A stretch of DNA of 64,000 nucleotides from Trichopria drosophilae (GCA_030407085.1 CM059587.1:46226501-46290500); one strand, 5' to 3'. Positions 1 to 10,981 are shown, counted from the first letter of the stretch. Notes: a model not told the origin generated them from the sequence alone. Program-made: numbers and translations.

Positions 1-1
1 A

Positions 2-562
2 ATGTATAGTCAGTTTGCACTAATGCATCCCGAACTGGCAGATCGCTTTTCTCAACAACAACTGAGAGATTATGTGGCCTATCTGAGGCGGATAGGTTTC
101 GTTGTTCCCAGCTGTCAACCGGTACCGGATGTGCGGGCAATAACAACAGAGCCCGTGCGCGGTGCTGGGAGAGCTGCTCCACATTATGAAAGCACGACAC
201 TGGTGTTTAGGCAAAATTTGACAACGAAAGTTTTGCTTAAGCAACGAGAAATAGACAGAGCAAATAGCCTACTTCTGGATGCTCTTCCAGATGACTGCGA
301 GCTGTGGCAAGTCAATTGTGCCGTCTACGAGGCTGCAAGTGATCTGGTGATTCCTCGAAATCTGACACAGATATCGGGGAGTCGGCAGATTACAAAACGC
401 ATGTCTCAATTGAACGGCAAGATTCGACTGACACGGAAACTCGCTTCCCGAATTCAGTGTGTGATCGACTATTTAACATCTGGCCGTTCATTTACAGCTA
501 AAGTCAAAAAGTTCGCACAACAACTGCGGACGTACTATCACACACTGAATAAGCTGAAGTAG
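2..562 (+). pseudogene. N-terminal region of RLE non-LTR ORF
   Basis: Open frame from the window edge to an in-frame TAG at 560-562. The protein is lysine- and arginine-rich with a helical segment (KRMSQLNGKIRLTRKL) of the sort that precedes the RT domain in R4-like elements. I see no zinc finger or Myb motif, but the true N terminus is outside the window. The next block (581-991) is in the same reading frame, so the TAG is the only interruption between them. The methionine at position 2 is not necessarily the real start. Confidence 0.6.
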
Positions 563-991
563 CTCAACATCAAGCAACGTTTGGCGGATAAAATTCGGGT
601 TTTAGCCGATGCCAAAAAGAGGCTGCAAAGACGGGAAGATAGAATTCGACAAAACCCAATATTTTGGACGAATCCTTCCAACCTTTTCAAACATCGTATC
701 GCAGCCTCTAGCGAGTTTCCGTCGATGGCCTCAGTTGAGGAATTCTGGGGGAGCATCTACGAGAAAACATCTAGGCTTAATGCAGACACTCCAGGTATTG
801 AAATCTTCACCGAGTTGTGCGACGAAGTCACACAACAAAGTGAAGATTGCCCACCCGTCAGTGAATTAGAGGTGAAAAATGCCATAACAGGAGCGAGGAA
901 TTTCTCCTCGCCGGGCTGGGATGGAATTAACAACTATTGGTGGAAGAAGTTCACTTCTGTTTTTGCACAGAGGAAGGTCAGGCTCCAATAA
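563..991 (+). pseudogene. Start of reverse transcriptase, RLE non-LTR element
   Basis: Same frame as the preceding block. It carries the early RT motif SSPGWDGINNYWWKKF near 900-950, which corresponds to the conserved 'GPDGI..W.K' motif of R4/R2-type reverse transcriptases. Immediately after WWKKF the similarity stops: the fingers and palm, including the catalytic FADD/YADD box, are absent. The sequence passes within about 40 bp into the post-palm region of the next block, which indicates an internal deletion of several hundred base pairs around 955-990. Confidence 0.75.
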
Positions 992-1529
992 CAACGATAT
1001 GGAGCTCGTCAACGGAAATGTCATCCGCCACTTTAGCGCCGAAGAACCCTACCCATATCTGGGCGTACCTCAAAGGCATGTCCAGGATGTGCAGGCTGCT
1101 GAAACCACCATCATTAAGAAATACCGGCGAATTCTCCGTCAGATCTGGTCATCAGAATTGACCGGGAGAAATAAGGTGGCAGCCACGAATATGTTAGCTG
1201 TATCACCAGTGCTCTATTCATTTGGGGCACTGAAGTGGGACGTTGACGAGCTAAGGGGTCTTGACCGAAGCACACGGCAGATGATTTGTATGCAACGCAG
1301 TTTGCATCCAAGATCTTCCGTGGAACGACTGTATTTGCCCCGAAATATGGAAGGTCGTGGCCTTTTAAGCCTGGAGTCTATGCATGACCGATTGGTCCTC
1401 GAGACAGCTTGCGACGTGATTAATCGAACGGAGGATCCCCTGGTGATGCAAGTTCATCAGCATGAAATTCAGGGGAAGGGGCGTTATTGTAGAATGCGGC
1501 GGAACGAGCGGCGCGAAGCCTCGGTCTAG
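990..1529 (+). pseudogene. RT thumb/C-terminal part, RLE non-LTR element
   Basis: A different frame from the RT start. It reads ..NDMELVNGNVIRHF..YPYLGVPQ.. and later RSSVERLYLPRNMEGRGLLS. The YLG motif and the arginine-rich 'RLYLPR..GGRGL' block are hallmarks of the region after the palm in R4/Dong-like elements. It ends at a stop at 1527-1529, and the downstream thumb continues in another frame from about 1540. Confidence 0.75.
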
Positions 1530-1537
1530 TTTTCAAC

Positions 1538-1978
1538 GTGGGACGTAGTGGTGCACAGGAAGCTGAATCAGTCATCAATCTGTGCCCAGTGCATCTCAGG
1601 GTGAACATACGGAAGGAACAACTGCGCATGTTGGTGGGAAGGCATATCGACAAGCCATTGCATGGACAATTCTTTCGAAATGTCCAAGAACTTTGCTTGT
1701 CGGCAGAGATGAACTTCTCGTTCTTAAGATCAGCCGGCTTGAAATCCGAGATTGAGGGTTTTATCTTCGCATGCCAGGATGGGGTCATCAATACCTTAGC
1801 GTATCGCCAGAACGTCTTACACCAGGCGGTACAGAGTACGCTTTGTAGATTGTGTAGATGTCGTGCTGAGACACTAATGCATCTTTTGGCAGCATGCCCA
1901 ATATATGCAGTTTCAGCTTACATCGAACGTCACAATGCGGCTCTTCGAGTGCCGTATTACCATCTTCGTAGCACTTAA
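1538..1978 (+). pseudogene. Linker with CCHC knuckle, RLE non-LTR element
   Basis: Reads ..FLRSAGLKSEIEGFIFACQDGVINT.. followed by CRLCRCRAETLMHLLAACPIY and an RHN motif. The first part matches the 'GLK.ETEGFI.A.QD' stretch of R4-like elements. The Cys-Cys-His-Cys cluster is the knuckle that precedes the endonuclease in RLE-encoding non-LTR retrotransposons. It ends at a stop at 1976-1978; the endonuclease follows in another frame, so at least one frameshift separates them. Confidence 0.8.
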
Positions 1979-2032
1979 GGTATTGATGCAACCCCAGTTT
2001 TGCCGTACGTCCCCACTGATATTGAATCCATA

Positions 2033-2079
2033 GTCGGGAATGAGTCATGCCGAATATACTGGAATTACTCATTCCCGAC
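2033..2079 (+). other. 13-bp perfect hairpin at the knuckle/RLE junction
   Basis: GTCGGGAATGAGT (2033-2045) and ACTCATTCCCGAC (2067-2079) are perfect inverted repeats around a 21-nt loop. The related copy at 42156-42327 keeps the pairing with a compensatory change (GGGAA to GGAAA on one arm, TTCCC to TTTCC on the other), which suggests that the RNA structure is conserved. Confidence 0.7.
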
Positions 2080-2433
2080 GAGCAGGCAAATATCAGCCAT
2101 AAGCCTGACATCGTCCTTGTTAACTTCGATGACAAATCTATCTTCGTTATCGAGTTTTCTGCACTAGCAAAAACAAATATAGTCAGCAAAGAGGACGAAA
2201 AACGGATGAAATATCAGGAACTCCTATTCGAGATTCGCAAGCTGTATCGAGGATTGAAAATCAAGCCCGTCGTGCTGATAATTGGAGTGCTGGGAGGAAG
2301 GAGACCAACTTTCCTCCAAAACATCAAAAGCATTCCGGCCTGTCGAGAACATGCAAATTCCATCGCAGGCCGAATGCTGAAAGCAGTGCTGCTGGGATCT
2401 CTCCGTCTACTGAGGTCACACGAGATCCTGTAA
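2047..2433 (+). pseudogene. Restriction-like endonuclease domain (PD-(D/E)XK)
   Basis: 128 residues containing KPDIVLVNFDDKSIFVIEF, that is PD followed 15 residues later by the glutamate of the VIEF strand, then KRMKYQELLFEI, which matches the conserved lysine/tyrosine helix of the RLE domain. In this family the domain makes the target-site nick that primes reverse transcription. The open frame is complete to its stop, and the catalytic residues I can recognise are present although the upstream ORF is broken. Confidence 0.8.
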
Positions 2434-2469
2434 CCACTTACTCCCTCTACCATCGGGTAAGTGGTTACA
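2429..2469 (+). promoter_or_regulatory. 3' UTR hairpin of RLE element
   Basis: Arms TGTAACCACTTAC (2429-2441) and GTAAGTGGTTACA (2457-2469) pair perfectly and the loop reads CCCTCTACCATCGG. It lies just downstream of the RLE stop codon. The homologous hairpin at 63912-63948 has covarying arm bases and, in element orientation, the reverse complement of this loop. A 3' UTR structure of this kind could be the recognition site for the element's reverse transcriptase; that role is inferred. Confidence 0.7.
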
Positions 2470-2577
2470 GGTACAAAAGAAATGGCCCGGTGCAGTCTGC
2501 AGCGGAGGAGATGGATATCGGAGCCACTATTCTGCTGCAGACTGCACACGTGGATTATGGAGGGCCATAATTAATAA

Positions 2578-2662
2578 TCATATTTTATTATTAATAATAA
2601 CCTATAATAGTATACTCTATGTTATTACATTATAACTCTAGGTTATTATTAATAATGATATG
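2578..2662. repeat. AT-rich inverted repeat between LINE and SINE
   Basis: Arms of about 25 bp (2578-2604 and 2638-2662), consisting of TTATTATTAATAATAACC and its complement around a roughly 33-bp centre. It may be a small fold-back insertion or a tail expansion. No coding potential. Confidence 0.5.
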
Positions 2663-3147
2663 TCGGCGTGATGGTCGTGTGGGCTAAGGCGTCAGTCTTA
2701 GTCCGCCCGAACTGAACGTCGCGAAGGTCCCGAGTTCGAATCCCCGTCTGTGCAATTTTCTCTGCTTATGTCCAGTGTGGAATAACCGGTGAACCTTGCT
2801 GGGCAAAGGTACGAATTTGGGACCGCTGCCTACCCCCGTCGGCAGTTATCGGTACCGTCAGCGTCTTATCCGCGTTCGGTACGTCGTGGGTCTTATCTCG
2901 GATAAAGATGGTATAAGCCCCGCGTCGTACTCGCTATGGCACAGACCGCCGAATCTGCTGGTGGTACCGATATTGGGTTAGGAGGGACTGACTCTGGGTG
3001 TGTGTTGTGTTGTGTATCTGCCTGTTCTGTCATGTACCGTTCTGTCTTTATCCCTGTACCTTTCCACCCGAGAGCCGACCCGCAAATTGACGAATAAATG
3101 TCATTAACGCGGGGAAAAATTTCCTGTCCTTTCCCCCTCCTATTATG
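2661..3147 (+). mobile_element. tRNA-derived SINE, copy 1
   Basis: The head resembles a tRNA promoter, with an A box near 2672-2690 (GTGTGGGCTAAGGCG) and a B box at about 2732-2744 (GAGTTCGAATCC). The body shares a run of similar sequence with the minus-strand copy at 53013-53499: a GGTACGAATTTGGGACCG-like block, a CCGTCGGCAGTT-like block, a run of TGTGTTGTG, and GTACCTTTCCACCCGAGAGCC near the end. The two copies are considerably diverged. Short open frames in the body are shared by both copies and are by-products of the repeat. SINE heads of this type are transcribed by RNA polymerase III. Confidence 0.75.
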
Positions 3148-3629
3148 CGCAATGTAAAAATTAAGTTTTAGGGTTGTATTAAATTATTTAAATAAATTCA
3201 GGGTTGTAAAATGCAAACAGGAAAGTTTTGCACTACATGTTCTGTGTATTATTGTGGAATATGCTTCAAGACGGCTCTCATCCTCAAATGGAAGGAAAAT
3301 AAACTAAAAATCAGAATACCTAAAAAAAATTTATAAAAATACGAAAGATACAAAAAAAAATATAACAAAAAATATACAAAAACCCATAAAAACAATACAA
3401 CACATTACAAAAAAATACGAATGTTTGGGAAATAGGGGCTTTATGATGGACTGTATACGGCGCAAGTGCAATTAATAAATAGAGAGCACCCCTGGCCCCA
3501 GGGGAAGGGGGTATGAACGTTGAGAAAGCCGTCGTTGTCCTATTTCAAAGACAAACGGTGAATGAACCATTAACTCGGGCAAGAAATGCCACGCACAATA
3601 TAACATGCATTAGTTATTACGAGTTTTCT
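3148..3629. other. No gene; A-rich low-complexity DNA
   Basis: Runs of A-rich sequence (3320-3420) made of degenerate ATACAAAAA units, then a short palindrome CCCCTGGCCCCAGGGG near 3487-3502. No coding or RNA signal recognised before the ribozyme that starts at 3630. Confidence 0.5.
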
Positions 3630-3700
3630 GATGTTTCGTTCCGGGCCCGCTCACGGACTCGTCAGCGGGGCTACGTGAAGCGGTCCCTGCCCCATACATC
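3630..3700 (-). ncRNA. Hammerhead ribozyme, type III topology (locus 1)
   Basis: Read on the minus strand: closing stem III GAUGU/ACAUC, cleavage triplet GUA, stem I UGGGGC/GCCCCG, core CUGACGA, stem II GUCCG/CGGAAC (one bulged A), core GAAAC. Loop I contains CCGCUUCA and loop II contains UGAGCGG, complementary over 7 bp with one bulged U, as expected for the loop-loop contact that speeds natural hammerheads. I found no tandem repeat or clear target-site duplication around it, so the extent of the surrounding element is unknown. Confidence 0.75.
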
Positions 3701-5613
3701 GCATGCAAATATATGTAAATATATAAAACGACATAGAAAACAAATGGAAATATTAATTAACAATAATTAACAGACTCATTGCTCCCGAAATCATTCCATA
3801 TAAACTACTACTCACTCACAGACAAGTCAGAGCGGCGTCCCGGGGTTCACAATCAGCCGTCCGCACCTTCCGCAGTCTTGGCCCAAACACTGTCACACGC
3901 TCGAGATCTGATCGCTTAGGATCTTCCCGATGAACTGATTTGAAATGCCATCAACGGGCTTATTTATATATTCAAGGAAATCTCCCATGTGGCCAAGACC
4001 TCGGGAAATTCAACCAAACAAACAATTAGATACAGCGATTCAGAGTCCTATATACTCCCTTCTCATATCAGTGGGTGTTCATCCTGTAACGGGAGGGCCC
4101 CCCTCCTAACCGACCCCAAGCAACCCTTTGTTGTGATTATATCCCGAACAACGAAAACACAGAAAAATATACCAAAAATACAAAAAAAAATACAAAAAAT
4201 AAGATTCTCAAAAGTGTTCACCTTCTCGTAGTGGGAAGCGAAACTCTGGTGAATAAGGATAAACCAGAGGCAACGAACGCGTGATCGCTATTGAAAAGCC
4301 ATTGTACATCCGTCTAAAAGCGTGATTGCAAAGTTTGAAGGCGAATTTTCGATATTGATACCTTGATCATTTTTTTACTCGAGAAAAATCAATCGAAGTA
4401 TTTTGATTTTAAATTTGACGTAGAATACGGTAGTATTTTTTATTTTTCCAGAATCGCTATTTTTGACTTTGCAGTCCGCCATATTGGATCTGCCATTTTG
4501 AATTTTGATAAGCTAATAATGAATTTAGATCTAATTTTCTTGAGAGTTATTTAATTATCATGAAACTATTGAATAACGAGGGTTTGAAGATTATACAGCG
4601 GCTAAAAAGCTTTGTAAATACGTTGTTTTAGCTGACTCAGCACGGCCACCATTTTGAAAATAAATTATATGAGCTAATTGTGCATCCAATATGTTGTCAC
4701 GAAACTGACAAAAGTTATTTTGCCCACTAATACTGAGATTAGACTTCAAAAGGGGACATTACTGTGATTTTTCAATACTTTCGGGCATTCGGTCGCCATG
4801 TTGGATCGGTTAACAATACAAAATAAAAGTATCTTCAAATATATTTTGGAAGTACAACATTCCGGTCCCGCATTCTGGTGGGTTAGAATGTTCTTAGGTA
4901 CAGATAAACATAGTTAAAAAAATTGCTTTAAAAACAAAAATCGAAAATCGGCTTTTTTTTGTTTATTGTTAAAAAAACAATTTACGGTCATTTATTGATA
5001 AATTTGGCTATGACTTTCGAAAGATGAGACTTTTTTACACAAGAATACGCATCCCAATATTTTTTGCACACGGGTTATAATTGAAAGGCACGAGCTTGAA
5101 GTTGACGTTAAAATTTCGGCCATTTGAGCGTTAAAGGGTTAATTTACACGTTCGCAGCGTGTTGCCACCTCCCGCGTAATAAAGGTATGCATCGACCCGT
5201 GATTGAGTAGTGCGCGAAGTTTAACTAATCGCGTGGAGGGCGCAGTGACTAGCACCTACGCGGTTGCAAGCAAAATATGTACCGAAGAACGCGGCGTGCT
5301 TAAATGGGATTGCATATAATTGACGTCAACACTTGATGTGTTGCTTTGTGATCTGCTTTCATCGGCGTGTGATGCTGGTTCATTCTGAGCGCGATTAAGA
5401 ATACAATAACGAATGATGACAAGCTCCACAGTCAAAGCAATTGAGTTGGATCTTACATTCGTTTGTATTATAATCTTATATGATATAACATTATAAGTCG
5501 ACGTTTGACTATGTCCTACCGCTGTGGGACTGTCAGTTTACTAATGTGTTCACATTTGAACAAAGCATGCGCTGCATTACACGAAATGCATTTTGTGATA
5601 GGCTTATTTGTAG
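3701..5613. other. No recognisable gene
   Basis: AT-rich DNA with an A-rich patch at 4150-4205. Around 4470-4500 there is CCATATTGGATC/CCATTTTGAA, related to the 'AAAATGGCGGAT' motif that recurs at 33190-33390, 37590-37630 and 39476-39510. Nothing coding is supported. Confidence 0.4.
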
Positions 5614-7284
5614 TCACGTGATGTGTTTGAGCGCGAGAGGCAGGTGAAATTTTCGAACGCGATTGGACAGGTGCCGAAAGCGATATTTTATCGGTAGAAA
5701 ATGCTTTAGAGGTCTAATTTTAAAGGTTAAAAATTTGTTCAATTGAGTATAAGTTGCATAGTCATCGACATCGAGGGAAAAGTCCCATGCCTCTCGCGTC
5801 CCACGATCAAATTTTTCGAGCAATGTTTTAAGCAATTTCCAAGCGATTTCAAAGTTCATTGCCTTTGTTCGTTTGTGCAGCACCCGCAGCAATATTGGGT
5901 GGCTGCAACTCACCTGCGGTTTCAGGATCGGGTGGTGGGTGAAATGACGACACGTGGCGGATGCGTTAGGAACTTTATTTTTGCGCATTATTACGAAATG
6001 CAGAAGACAAACGACTCGCGATTTATAATTTCGGAACAAACGTGTGGTTGGCAATTCCCGTTAACTGCTGCGACAGTTTCGCGAGATGCGCGGCGAAAAT
6101 GTGGAAAGGCAATTTCCACAGAAATCGCGAATTTGGAAGGATCCTTCCAATCTTCTCACTATATGTGACCCGATCACTTTGCTAAAGTGAGGCGACTCAC
6201 TTGGTTGGGCAACAACCGATTTTCGCGAAGTTAATTACAAAATGGTGATTTTTCTGCTGGAAAAATCTCTGCCGATCTTTCCAGGAACTAAAGGATTAAC
6301 GGCGCCGGTGAAAGAGCCGGTGAGAAAGAAAAAGCTTGATTCGAAAGTAATTTCCCGAATATTTTCGTATCGCTCAAGATCGAGGTCGATAATTTCGCAA
6401 ATGATCATGCACTTGGAGGTGCTATAGATGACGCGACAATGTCCGATTAGACGATATGCTCATTTGGCTATTTTATAGCGCAACAGCCTTCACCGAAATA
6501 TTTTTTAATAATTTGGTGGCTTCGCCATCGAGAACAAGACATTAGGTAATAAGCCGAATTTAATTTGTTTAATTTGTTAGAATACGACCCACATTACACC
6601 TATTCATTAGGTAATAAAGTTTTTGAAAGGAATTAAACCCGAGGTTGTCTAAAATGATCGCTTGGAATCGGTCTCGAAATTCCGGTCTGGCAACCCGCGA
6701 GATTCAAAACAATAAAGTGTATTGCATAACAGTTGGTAACGCATAGTACAGATAGCGGGCGCAGTACTGGCGCTCGGCCAGAGATGGCGCTAAGAGTATC
6801 TCTCCGAACTGTATGCATAGAATATCTATTCCGTGTGAGTTTTCTGCTGATGGACGTAGAACATACCATGTTTTAACTGTCAGCTAATGCGAGTCGGGTT
6901 TTTCGTGGTCAACCAATGGGCGTAGTAGTACGTAACGTATGGAACTGCCTAATATAAATAAAAGTTTAATACACAATTTTAGCTTAGTTTATTATTTGAG
7001 ATTTATATTTTATCTATTGATTCAGGTATCATTTTCCAAATTAATTGTAAATAGTATGTAATCCACCGATCTTCACTAATTTAGATATATCCAGGAAATA
7101 CAAGCTAGGGCATGGTCCTATTTTCAGATACTAAAATATATCATTCTCACTTGGTTACACGCGCTTCGCTCGAAACTTAGCACGCCCATATACATATGCA
7201 CTTTACCATATACATATGCACGTCATTATGTTTACGATGTCTTAAATTGATTCGTTGAAACGTAGTTACGAATGCTTGTATATA
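5614..7284. other. No recognisable gene; overlapping unassigned ORFs
   Basis: Two overlapping open frames lie on opposite strands (5743-6168 plus, 141 codons; 5614-6054 minus, 146 codons). Neither shows a motif I recognise, and they are mutual shadows. The remainder is AT-rich without recognised structure. A host exon cannot be excluded, but nothing in the sequence argues for one. Confidence 0.35.
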
Positions 7285-8241
7285 CAGGGTCCGTCAAAAG
7301 ACCCGGGACGGTGAAATATCTCAGCGGGAGTACATTTTTGGGAAAATGTTTCGCACAAAAGTTTAAGGATTTCTCCCTGGCTATTTAATGATACTATTGC
7401 ATTTGACCTTGAACACGACTTTGAAGGTTATTTCGAAGTGAAATTTATTTTTTAAATGGGACCCACTATTTTTTTCATCGATTCGGAAAGAACGGGAGAT
7501 TTTATGTCCGAATATAATATGACCGATATTTTGATCAAGGTAATTTCAAGGTGAAACTTTCCATAATCCCAATACGGAAAAATATTTCTGTTGCATTAAA
7601 TGTGCAAGGAAAATGTTACCATCGAAATTTTTAGGATTTCACCCTGGCTATTTAATGGTATCATTAAATTTGACCTTGGGTACTATGGAGATTATTCCAA
7701 GGGCAAGGTTTTCTTTTAAACGGGAACCCTTATTTTTCATGGATTCAGAAAGAACACAAAATTTCTCGGTCACATCATATTCAGATGTAAAATTTACCGC
7801 TCTTTCCGAATCCATGAAATGAATAGAGGTTCCCATTTAAAAAAATTAATTTGACCTTGAAATAACCTTCAAGGTCCCGTTCAAGGTAAAATTTAATGGT
7901 ACCATTAAATAGCCAGGGAGAAATCCTTAAACTTTTGTGCGAAACATTTTCCCCGAAAATACACTCTCGCTGAGTTAATTCGCAGTTCCGGTACTATTCA
8001 GTTTGACCTTGAAATGACCTTGCCGGAAAAATCGACCATATCATATTCGGATGTAAAATTTTGTGCTCTTCCCGAATCTGTGAGAAAAATAGGGTTTACC
8101 GTTTTACAAAACAAACTTGACCTTGAAATAACCTTCAAGGTCTTGCTCAAGGTAAAAATTCAATCTCGCCATTAAATAGGCAGGGAAAAAATTCACTCCT
8201 GCTGAGATATTTCGCCGTCCCGGGACTTTTGGCGGACCCTG
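7285..8241. mobile_element. Mariner-type MITE with subterminal inverted repeats
   Basis: Terminal inverted repeats of about 45-50 bp: CAGGGTCCGTCAAAAGACCC at the left, and the complement of a close variant at the right (..GGCGGACCCTG at 8231-8241). TA flanks each end (7283-7284, 8242-8243). The interior has further inverted blocks (CCTGGCTATTTAATGGTA and complement; TGACCTTGAA and complement), so it is strongly fold-back. Short ORFs on both strands around 7613-7836 arise from the palindrome. No transposase. Confidence 0.8.
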
Positions 8242-8738
8242 TATATATCTTAGATGCCTATGCATCACTGCTTGGGCGAAAGAAATAATGAAAAAAAATA
8301 TATGTTTTGTGAAGTGATCATCATTATTTTTTGACATACTATGCGTAAAATATGATTTTACGCACCTTTTTTAGTGCGTAAAACACGATTTTACGTACCT
8401 TTCTTAGGCGGACCTCTCGTGCCCGACATTGCTGGCCACTTGTTTCCGGCGGTCAGCACACGTGCGTAACATTGTCTTTAACACACACTAAAAAATAGCA
8501 CGAAAATTTTACGCAGGGTATATTTTTTTTTTATTCCGACCCTTTCTGCCCTCTGAGGCTAATTGGCCCTTATACCAACCGTACAAGGACCGAACCAAGG
8601 ACAAGTATACATAAATGCAAAAGCAGATTTCTCATGATATATGCTTTCAAGTGTCCCGTAAAAACAGTTCCTTTGACTACGAAAAAGAATGAAACTGCCA
8701 AATTCTTACTGTTTTTTTAGTTGTGATGTATGTAAATA
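8242..8738. repeat. Short inverted repeats, no gene
   Basis: GCGTAAAATATGATTTTACGC-like hairpins near 8343-8365 and 8382-8400, and a reverse-oriented ATTTTACGCA near 8502-8512, look like a small fold-back repeat. No coding signal. Confidence 0.4.
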
Positions 8739-9120
8739 CAGGGTGTCCAAAAGGTATCGAAATACGCGTAAAGTTTTTATATAAAATATTTTTTACCCAG
8801 GTTAAGGTCATTTTCGTATCAATTTTTAACGGTGAATCTAATGGTGACCTTGGTTTTTACCTTGTCGATGATCTTCAAATTTATTGCAAGGTCCTCTTCG
8901 TTTTTTTAATGAAAATATATTACATCAAATTTGTATTACATATTTCATCGAGGGCTTTTCGAGAAATTACAATTTGAATATTTTATTTCAATCGCATGGA
9001 ATAAGAGTATAAAGTACAAGCTGCAGAGTGTTATCAAATTCTTTTTACGGAAAAATTCCATCGGAAAAGTATTTCATATAAGTATGAAAAAGTTTTCTGC
9101 AAAATTTCAAAATATTTTGT
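8739..9120 (+). mobile_element. End fragment of a mariner-like element
   Basis: Begins with CAGGGTGTCCAAAAGGTATC after a TA, the same terminal repeat that closes the element at 27467 (..GGACACCCTG). The following 380 bp, including the TTACCTTGTCGATGATCTTC block and a TTTGAATATTTTATTTCAATCGC block, matches the arms of the 24561-27467 element. No transposase remains and the other end is missing. Confidence 0.65.
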
Positions 9121-9774
9121 AGTAAAATATTATTTATTATTGAGTATCATCATCGAAAAAGCGCCACTACTACTATGTACAAAGTGGCTGGACGTAGCGG
9201 CTAGAATATTGTGGCACTTCGTTCATAGTTAGCTTTGTCGCCGATAGGCACGCTCTTTACTTTCGCCGCTGTTTTTGAATCTCGCTATAGAAACTGATTA
9301 TCCCGTAGTTCATTAGAACACAGCAATCGCGAATGCGCTCAATATATATGGACATTCTTTTTATTGCATTGCGAAACAATGCCGAATTTTCAAAAATCCC
9401 ACGATGAAAATAGGTTGAATGTATGTGTCGTGTGTTTCGGAAAGACTGCTCGACCTTTAACCGATTCTTTGAAAGAGGTTATACCTCTATAGGTTTATAA
9501 ACATTTCACAGAACATGAAACACTTTTGCCAAATACTGTGTGCAATAATTGTCGTGCGATTTTATCCTCTTTAAAGGGTAAAAATCCAAGAACCCTCGCA
9601 GATAGATACGATTACGAAGAAACTTATTACTAATTTGACATAAATAGCACCACTCACCAGATCGAATCCTATTTGTGATTCCTTGAAAGAGGTTATACAT
9701 CTGTACCCCTATAGGTTTATAATAAAATAGGATTGTGTTATATGTAAAGTTGGTCGGTCAACGTGTTCTAATTT

Positions 9775-10284
9775 TTGAGCCAAAGCTTTATTACCACAAA
9801 AAAATATGTTGGTAGACCTAAAGAAAAAAATGATCGTTCCTGCAAAGAAATCGTAGCTGTGAAGAAAATATGCACTTTTTGCTATTCGGAAATAGGCCCG
9901 GGCAAACCTCATAATTTCATAAAAGCTGAAAGATTACAAAATTTAGATAAGGCTATGTCACCTAAAACAAAAGAACAAATATGCAGCAGGGTGCTAAAGG
10001 AAAAAGTTTCAGATGTTGGTGCGACAACTAAATTAACAAGTTTTGGTAGTCCTCTTATAGTTAGTATGGTAACATCTTCAAAGAAAAAGTTTCATTTTTC
10101 CTTGTCTCATGAGGCAATGAATAAGATACAAATTACTGCAAACTTGAGTGACAATCAAATTTTAAAAATCGGCTCAATTATTCGACAAGAAACTGGTAAT
10201 TCAAGAGCAATTGAATCTAATCTTCAGTTAGCAATGACTTCACAAAAAAAAGTACTGGAAGATTATTTTCAGATAAAGAATTGA
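9775..10284 (+). pseudogene. Middle segment of the CxxC/GRPK ORF
   Basis: The longest intact block (about 169 codons) of the degenerate gene at 9379-11760. It carries the AT-hook-like KYVGRPKEK, the CTFC..GKPH metal-binding motif and a leucine-rich tail with LSDNQILKIGSIIRQETGN. The following sequence reads on to the DGGGG codons where the ribozyme element has inserted. Confidence 0.5.
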
Positions 10285-10444
10285 GAATTCGTAAGTAAAT
10301 CGGATAATGGAAAAACTGAAATATTGGTTTTACAATCGACTGTTTTGTGTAATAACGTATCTGGTTTGATCGCATTTATTTCTGAAAAACGAAAATTTCC
10401 TGCAGCACCTTTAGTAAAAATTGGTATTGATGGAGGTGGCGGAT

Positions 10445-10981
10445 TTAAATAAACAATTAAGTTTTTCTTGGTAATACGGTCCTCTTGCTAATTCTGAAAA
10501 AAGTAAACAAAGAAATAATGAGGTAACTGGAATATCAGTTCACGTCTAGCGCAATAAATTATTCAGTACTTATATGTAAAAATTTTGAATCACCTACTAT
10601 TGGATTTAATATTAAAAATCATCCCTCTAGCGCTTATAATTAGAACTATTGTTAAAATGCGTTTCGCACCAGGATGCCATGTTGTGCTCTTCAGCAGGGC
10701 TTATGGCATCATTGCCCTGGACACGATATTCAATTTTAAGTTTGTAAATCTAATTTTCATTTTATACTGCATTAAGTGCCGGGATATAGCATTTAAGCAG
10801 TGATAAAATGAAGAATACATTCTAGACTTAAATATTAGTACTAGAACGTTAGTGTAACCGATTATAGCAAATAAGTAAATACAGGTATATTTCTTGACCG
10901 CGTTAATGAAATTAAATAAACAATTAAGTTTTTCTTGGTAATACGGTCCTCTTACTAATTCTGAAAAAAGTAAACAAACAA
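10445..10981 (-). mobile_element. Hammerhead element B, 467-bp unit plus 70-bp terminal repeat
   Basis: The insert consists of one 467-bp unit (10447-10913) followed by a second copy of its first 70 bp or so (10914-10981, starting AAATAAACAATTAAG). This is a tandem repeat cut short. It holds a box TTTCTTGGTAATACGGTCC, a box CCCTCTAGCG 26 nt from the ribozyme, the hammerhead on the minus strand, and TTCTTGACCGCGTTAATG just before the unit junction. All four features recur in element C and the first two in element D. It encodes no protein and is therefore non-autonomous. Orientation is given as the ribozyme strand. Confidence 0.8.
10656..10726 (-). ncRNA. Hammerhead ribozyme in element B
   Basis: On the minus strand: GUC cleavage triplet, stem I CAGGGC/GCCCUG, core CUGAAGA, stem II GCAC/GUGC, core GAAAC. 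Stem III is short (about 4 bp including a G-U pair), as in many retroelement hammerheads. Loop I GAUGCCAU and loop II AUGGCAUC are perfectly complementary over 8 nt. All core positions I can check are intact, so cleavage activity is plausible, perhaps as a dimeric fold. Confidence 0.8.

Larger units (their letters stand above)
2..2577 (+). mobile_element. RLE-type non-LTR retrotransposon, degenerate copy
   Basis: Five reading-frame blocks in the order expected of a single-ORF non-LTR element with a C-terminal restriction-like endonuclease: N-terminal region (2-562), start of reverse transcriptase (581-960), RT thumb (990-1529), CCHC knuckle (about 1830-1950), PD-(D/E)XK endonuclease (2047-2433). 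A 3' UTR with a strong hairpin follows, and the element ends near the GGAGGGCCA at about 2560-2568. The RLE plus the CRLC...H...C knuckle is typical of the R2/R4/NeSL/Hero group; the R4-like assignment is my best guess from remembered consensus. The 5' part lies outside the window. The copy is dead: an in-frame TAG, at least two frame changes and a large internal RT deletion. Confidence 0.85.

Noticed and set aside
2796..2981. 61-codon frame similar to a minus-strand frame at 53179-53361
   Set aside because: Both lie in the body of the same tRNA-derived SINE; the shared peptide reflects shared repeat DNA, not a conserved protein.
5743..6168. 141-codon open frame as a possible host exon
   Set aside because: It overlaps an equally long antisense frame, has no recognisable domain and no splice context that I could defend.
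7613..7836. Overlapping frames on both strands with similar peptides
   Set aside because: They come from a palindrome inside a MITE.
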